A stretch of DNA of 64,000 nt, taken from the NCBI RefSeq assembly GCF_014650335.1, contig NZ_BMUT01000002.1, forward strand, positions 110,725 to 174,724, given 5' to 3'. Below the pieces are notes generated by a model. The model worked only from the letters and a program-made list of their open reading frames with translations, had not been told where the DNA came from and did not search any database. Shown here one piece after another: positions 60,290-64,000 of the stretch (within the stretch, counting starts at the first letter, position 1; the number at the start of each line of letters is the position of its first letter). Made by a program: the position numbers and the translations under genes. This DNA comes from Streptomyces hiroshimensis. GTDB taxonomy: Bacteria > Actinomycetota > Actinomycetes > Streptomycetales > Streptomycetaceae.

Positions 60290-61324
60290 ATGTACGGCAG
60301 TCTCACCGGCCGCGCCCGCGCGGCGCTGACCACCGCCGGGGCCGCCGTGGGGGCGCTGCTGCTGCTCTCCGGCTGCTCCTCGTCCTCTGCCGAACCCCCC
60401 GAGGAAGCCCAGCTTCCGCAGGCACCCGCCCAGCAGCCCAAGGCGCAGGACCCGTTCTGGGTCAACCCGGAGTCCACCGCGGCCAAGCGGGCGGCCGAGC
60501 TCCGCAAGGGCGGCCGGAGCGGCCAGGCCGAGCTCCTCGGCAAGATCGCGGCCCAGCCCGTCGCCGAGTGGATCGGGCCGGACGACCCCGAGGGGCAGGC
60601 CCGGGGCTTCACCGAAGCCGCCGCCAAGGCCGACCGGACCGCCGTCCTCGTGCTCTACAACATCCCCCACCGCGACTGCGGTCAGTACTCCCAGGGCGGC
60701 GCCTCCGACGGCGACGCCTACCGGGGCTGGCTGGACGGCGCCGCCCGGGGCATCGGCGACCGCGCCGCCACCGTGATCCTGGAGCCCGACGCCCTGCCCC
60801 ACATCTCCGACGGCTGCACCCCCGAGCAGCACCACGAGGAGCGCTTCGCGCTGCTCAAGGAGGCCGTCGGCCGGCTCAAGTCGCTCCCGCACACCAAGGT
60901 CTACCTCGACGCGGGCAACCCCAGCTGGGTCACTCCGCCCGACCGGATGGAGGAGCCGCTGCGCCGCGCCGGCATCGACCGCGCCGACGGCTTCGCGCTG
61001 AACGTCTCCAACTTCCAGACCACCAAGGCCAACAAGGACTACGGCTACCGGCTGTCCCAGCTGCTGAGCGGCAAGCACTTCGTCATCGACACCAGCCGCA
61101 ACGGCAACGGCCCGCTGCGCGCCGCCGACCATGAGAAGGCCTGGTGCAACCCCCGCGGCCGCGCGCTGGGCGAGCCTCCCACCACGCGCACCGGCGACTC
61201 CAGGGTCGATGCGTACCTGTGGGTCAAGCGGCCCGGCGAGTCCGACGGCACGTGCAAGGGCGGCCCGGACGCGGGCAAGTGGTGGGAGACCTACGCGCTG
61301 GACCTGGCGCGCAACGCCCGCTGA
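60290..61324 (+). CDS. cslZ: Lipoprotein glycoside hydrolase family 6 (CslZ)
   Basis: The 344-residue lipoprotein has lipobox LLSGC with C29. The GH6 catalytic domain carries VLYNIPHRDCGQY (D129) and ILEPDALPH (catalytic D167), the two aspartates of GH6 cellulases. The closing ARNGNGP-like TSRNGNGPLR, DAYLWVKRPGESDGTC and GGPDAGKWWETYAL are also conserved. It should cut beta-1,4-glucan outside the membrane. It converges on glxA-cslA, whose products make and oxidise a beta-glucan-like polymer at hyphal tips; SCO2838 (cslZ) occupies this place in S. coelicolor, from memory. The ATG at 60290 begins the lipoprotein signal. Confidence 0.9.
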   Translation: MYGSLTGRARAALTTAGAAVGALLLLSGCSSSSAEPPEEAQLPQAPAQQPKAQDPFWVNPESTAAKRAAELRKGGRSGQAELLGKIAAQPVAEWIGPDDPEGQARGFTEAAAKADRTAVLVLYNIPHRDCGQYSQGGASDGDAYRGWLDGAARGIGDRAATVILEPDALPHISDGCTPEQHHEERFALLKEAVGRLKSLPHTKVYLDAGNPSWVTPPDRMEEPLRRAGIDRADGFALNVSNFQTTKANKDYGYRLSQLLSGKHFVIDTSRNGNGPLRAADHEKAWCNPRGRALGEPPTTRTGDSRVDAYLWVKRPGESDGTCKGGPDAGKWWETYALDLARNAR

Positions 61325-61341
61325 ACCCGCGCCGGTCCGCC

Positions 61342-61389
61342 ACGACTCCCACGGGCTCTACGACTCCCACGGCTACGGCCTTCACGACT
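61342..61389. repeat. Short direct repeats between cslZ and glxA
   Basis: ACGACTCCCACGG occurs at 61342-61354 and 61360-61372, with a partial ACGACTT at 61384. The array starts 18 bp after the cslZ stop codon and runs into the glxA 3' end. Confidence 0.6.
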
Positions 61390-63337
61390 TCGCCGGGGGC
61401 ACCTTCACCCAGACCGCCGGCGAGGGCGTCCCCCGGCCGTCGACGGCATGGAGCATGTACCACCCGGGGGGCACCAGCGAGGGGTCCTTCGGCAGGGTGA
61501 CCGTGATCCCGTCCGCCGCCTTGGTGAACTCCAGCGCGATCGAGCGCTGTTCCACATTGGTGACGTGCGTGAACGACCCCGGTCTGATCAGCCGCACCTT
61601 GGCGATGTCGCGCGGGCGGTCCGTGCGGTACGTGGCCGTGCCGCCCAGCTCCACCGTCCTCGGCTCGGTGTCCTTCAGCTCCGGGCGGCCCTTCCGGTAG
61701 AGGTACGGCGGGGTGTAGAGGTCGATCTGCTGCTGGAAGACGCCCGGCTGAGTGTTGGCCTTGTCGCCGAAGAGCGAGTCGGAGCCGAAGGTCATCACGC
61801 GGCCGTCGGGCAGCAGCAGCGCGCCCGAGTGGTAGTTGCGGCCCACCAGGGGATCGGCGACGGCGCGCCCCTTGCCGGCCGCCGGGTCGTAGATCTCGGC
61901 CTTGAGGATGTTGGAGTCGCTGCGGCCGCGGTAGTCGCCCGAGCCGTTGGTGGTCAGCACCGTGTCGTCCGGCAGGATGACGCTGCTGGGATAGCGGGCC
62001 TTGGCGTAGAGCTCGGGGCCGTCGCGGAAGCGCGGGCTGGGGTCGTGCAGGTCGACGATGCGGGTCTTGGCCGTGGACTTCTTGTCCTCGCCGACCCCGC
62101 CGCCGCCGAGCACCATGTACCGCTGGTCCTGGGCGGGGGGCAGCAGCACGGACATCGAGGTCTCCAGGGTGTCCGGGTCGCTCATGCCGGGGACTTCGGT
62201 GAATTCGTTGTTCGTCAGATCCCACAGCCCCGGCACCCGGCCCTTGTCCGCCGGGCCGTATCCCGCATTCGAACCGGTGTAGAAGATGCGGCCCTTGTCG
62301 GTGAGGAAGAGGGCGGGATACGTCGGGAAGAAGCGCTCCTTGGGCAGGTAGGCCCACTTCTTGGTCTTGGGGTCGTAGATCTCGTTCTTGCCGGGGACGA
62401 CCTGGCCGATCTCGTCGAGGCCGGAGACGGAGAGGACCCGGCCGTCCTGGAGGGTGGTCAGCGTCGGATACCAGCGGGCCTCGTTCATCGGGTCGACCGT
62501 GATGTAGCGCTCGGCCTCGGGGTCGAACTCCAGGGTGTCCTTGATGCCCTGGAAGTCCTTCTTGTCGAAGGAGAGTTTATTGGCGATCCCGTAGACGTTC
62601 TGGGCGTCCTTGCCGGCGAGGCCCTCGACCCGGTAATTGTCGGTGAGGCCCGTCTCGTACCGATGGCCCTTCTGCAGCGCCTCCACGTAGACGCGGGCGG
62701 TGGAGACCGTGACGGTGACCTTACGGGTCTGCTTGTCCTGCTCCTTCTTGGCGCGGGGGACGAGCACGGCGTCCTTCGCCTCGAAGGTCTTGCCGTTCTT
62801 GCGGCCGGTGAAGCGGGTGCCCGCGGGCAGCGTCATCGGCTTGTCCGGGTCCTCGTTGTGGACGACCATCAGGCCGCCGGCCTTGTCGACGTCGCCGTCC
62901 AGCTTCTCGTAGCGCTGGGTGCCGCCGGCCACCAGGAGGCGGCCGTCGGGCAATTGGGTGTGACCGGCGCAGAAGAGGTCCTTCGGGGTCGGGATGTCCT
63001 TGTAGGTGTTGTTCACCGGATCCCACAGGACCGTGCGGAAGGACTTCGCCCGGAAATTGGCGGCGTTGTTGCCCGAGCCGGCGACGAGGAGCACCTTCCC
63101 GGTGTGCAGCAGCGCCGCATGGATCGTGTTGATGCGATACCGCTCGGGGACGTCGACCACGGTCCAGTGGCCGTTCTTCGCCTTGTACTCCGGCTGGTTG
63201 ATCTTGTAGTCGTGGTACTGGTGGGAGGCGTAGCCCCAGATGGCCGGCCCGTTCATGCCCGCCAGGGCGAGCACCACCGCCGACCCGACCGCGAAGCGGC
63301 GGGTGCGGCGGCTGACACGGTAGTGCCGGAAGTTCAT
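61382..63337 (-). CDS. glxA: GlxA, mononuclear copper-radical oxidase
   Basis: The 651-residue protein has an N-terminal signal or membrane segment (about residues 15-36), a Kelch-type seven-bladed propeller and a C-terminal Ig-like domain. The cofactor is a Tyr-Cys cross-link between C123 (DLFCAGHTQLPDG) and probably Y290 in NEARWYPTL, with W289 stacking near it. Copper ligands are Y502-H503 (RNYHSGALLLPDGRVM) and H591 (GSFTHVTNVEQ). GlxA oxidises a glycan made by CslA and is needed for hyphal-tip glycan deposition and normal development in S. lividans. Its ATG overlaps the cslA stop (ATGA at 63334-63337). Confidence 0.95.
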   Translation of the reverse strand: MNFRHYRVSRRTRRFAVGSAVVLALAGMNGPAIWGYASHQYHDYKINQPEYKAKNGHWTVVDVPERYRINTIHAALLHTGKVLLVAGSGNNAANFRAKSFRTVLWDPVNNTYKDIPTPKDLFCAGHTQLPDGRLLVAGGTQRYEKLDGDVDKAGGLMVVHNEDPDKPMTLPAGTRFTGRKNGKTFEAKDAVLVPRAKKEQDKQTRKVTVTVSTARVYVEALQKGHRYETGLTDNYRVEGLAGKDAQNVYGIANKLSFDKKDFQGIKDTLEFDPEAERYITVDPMNEARWYPTLTTLQDGRVLSVSGLDEIGQVVPGKNEIYDPKTKKWAYLPKERFFPTYPALFLTDKGRIFYTGSNAGYGPADKGRVPGLWDLTNNEFTEVPGMSDPDTLETSMSVLLPPAQDQRYMVLGGGGVGEDKKSTAKTRIVDLHDPSPRFRDGPELYAKARYPSSVILPDDTVLTTNGSGDYRGRSDSNILKAEIYDPAAGKGRAVADPLVGRNYHSGALLLPDGRVMTFGSDSLFGDKANTQPGVFQQQIDLYTPPYLYRKGRPELKDTEPRTVELGGTATYRTDRPRDIAKVRLIRPGSFTHVTNVEQRSIALEFTKAADGITVTLPKDPSLVPPGWYMLHAVDGRGTPSPAVWVKVPPAKS

Positions 63338-64000
63338 CGGGAGGCCTCCACGGCTCTCTTGGCATGGTGCGCGGTCCACCACCACGCGACGATCGGGGCG
63401 ACGGTGATCGCGAGGGCCAGCGACGCCCAGGTGCGCATGGCGACGTGCGTGTGGCCGAGCCAGAAGGAAGCCGCCAGCGAGCCGCCGAAGACCAGCAGGA
63501 AGAACAGATGGATGCGGAACGTCCCGAACAGGGTGTCGGGGCTCGCCGAATCCCCCTTGGGCGTGACCACGAAACGGCTCTTGCGGCGCAGCACGGCATC
63601 CGTGAGCGAGCGGGCGTAGATCGGGGCGGAAAGCGCGGACATCACCATGCCGGCCAGCCCGCCCGAACCCTCGGGCTCATGCGGCGAGACATTGTGCCGG
63701 CGGTTCCAGATGTAGAGCCCGATCTGCAGCGCGGCCGCATCGCTGTAGAGCATCATCCAGACCTCGGAATTGATCTGGATTCCGGAGGCGCCGAGCCCGA
63801 GGAAGAGGGCGCAGCTGAGGGCGCCGAGCATCCAGTTGAGTGCGGTCATCGGATAATAGATGACCATCAGGGTGTAATTGAGGAATTTCCCGGGGGAGAG
63901 ACTCCAGAGGCCTTTCCAGTACTGCTTGATGATGGTCTCGTAGGTGCCGCGGGACCAGCGCAGCTGCTGGGTGAAGAAATCCGTCCAGGCGCCCGGGCCC
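63334..64000 (-). CDS. cslA: CslA, cellulose synthase-like GT2 glycosyltransferase (partial, 5' end outside window)
   Basis: The right edge cuts this gene; 221 codons of the C-terminal part are visible. The fragment opens near FFTQQLRWSRGTYE, which holds the QxxRW product-binding motif of processive family-2 glycosyltransferases. Six or so membrane segments follow, among them MVIYYPMTALNWMLGALSC and FGTFRIHLFFLLVFGGSL. CslA polymerises a beta-glucan-type polymer at hyphal tips together with GlxA and cytoskeletal proteins. The coupled overlap with glxA (ATGA) confirms the cslA-glxA operon. Confidence 0.93.
   Translation of the reverse strand, partial: GPGAWTDFFTQQLRWSRGTYETIIKQYWKGLWSLSPGKFLNYTLMVIYYPMTALNWMLGALSCALFLGLGASGIQINSEVWMMLYSDAAALQIGLYIWNRRHNVSPHEPEGSGGLAGMVMSALSAPIYARSLTDAVLRRKSRFVVTPKGDSASPDTLFGTFRIHLFFLLVFGGSLAASFWLGHTHVAMRTWASLALAITVAPIVAWWWTAHHAKRAVEASR

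Overview
The window is a 64 kb stretch of a Streptomyces chromosome (Actinomycetota). The G+C content is very high, codons end mostly in G or C, and the gene set is typical of the genus: a SsgA-like sporulation protein, DasR-type dre sites, N-acetylglucosamine PTS genes, a WhiJ-like HTH/DUF397 pair, class F sortase and cslA-glxA-cslZ. From memory, gene order follows the S. coelicolor interval from about SCO2924 (ssgG) down to SCO2836 (cslA), with local insertions. I see no prophage, insertion sequence, CRISPR array or large biosynthetic cluster.

Layout. 1-10 kb: the end of an FAD-linked oxidase, ssgG, two RDD membrane proteins, a secreted M6 metalloprotease, the NAD salvage genes pncA and pncB, and clpS with a DUF2017 gene. 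10-17 kb: an amino acid permease, the sulfur-carrier cysteine pathway mec-cysO-cysM, a membrane NACHT NTPase and a metallo-beta-lactamase-fold hydrolase. 17-23 kb: the GlcNAc PTS (nagE2, nagE1, nagF) with three dre sites, then rph, a lipoprotein, rdgB and tRNA-Leu(UAG). 23-32 kb: an MFS transporter, an orphan histidine kinase coupled to an anchored extracytoplasmic protein, bcp, DUF3618, a GroES-like protein, a guanidine-III riboswitch with its gdx exporter, a class A penicillin-binding protein, a DUF1707 protein and an SGNH hydrolase. 32-41.5 kb: a DUF445 membrane protein preceded by a 21-bp minisatellite, a DUF3311/sodium-solute symporter pair, two secreted proteins (ricin fold and amidase), an FAH-family enzyme and an accessory islet with HTH-DUF397 and two small coupled genes. 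41.5-51 kb: three divergent regulator/target pairs (XRE-alpha/beta hydrolase, TetR-quinone oxidoreductase, ROK-Gfo/Idh/MocA), an APH-fold gene coupled to a membrane protein, two small unknowns and a surface protein with an LADTG sorting signal. 51-58 kb: a tightly coupled phosphonate operon (GntR, FAD oxidoreductase, phosphonatase-like HAD, ABC ATPase, two permeases, binding lipoprotein). 58-64 kb: a HAD-IIA phosphatase, a class F sortase with a secreted partner, and cslZ, glxA and cslA, which make and process a glycan at hyphal tips; cslA runs off the right edge.

How the parts work together. Several blocks concern the cell surface and morphogenesis: ssgG, the penicillin-binding protein, both sortase-related loci, the secreted amidase, cslA-glxA-cslZ, and GlcNAc uptake under DasR control. 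Others are nutrient and detoxification modules: phosphonate, NAD salvage, cysteine and guanidinium export. Many genes lack a Shine-Dalgarno sequence but have a TANNNT -10 box 5-8 nt before the start codon, which suggests leaderless mRNAs. All assignments come from reading the sequence by eye; no database search was run.
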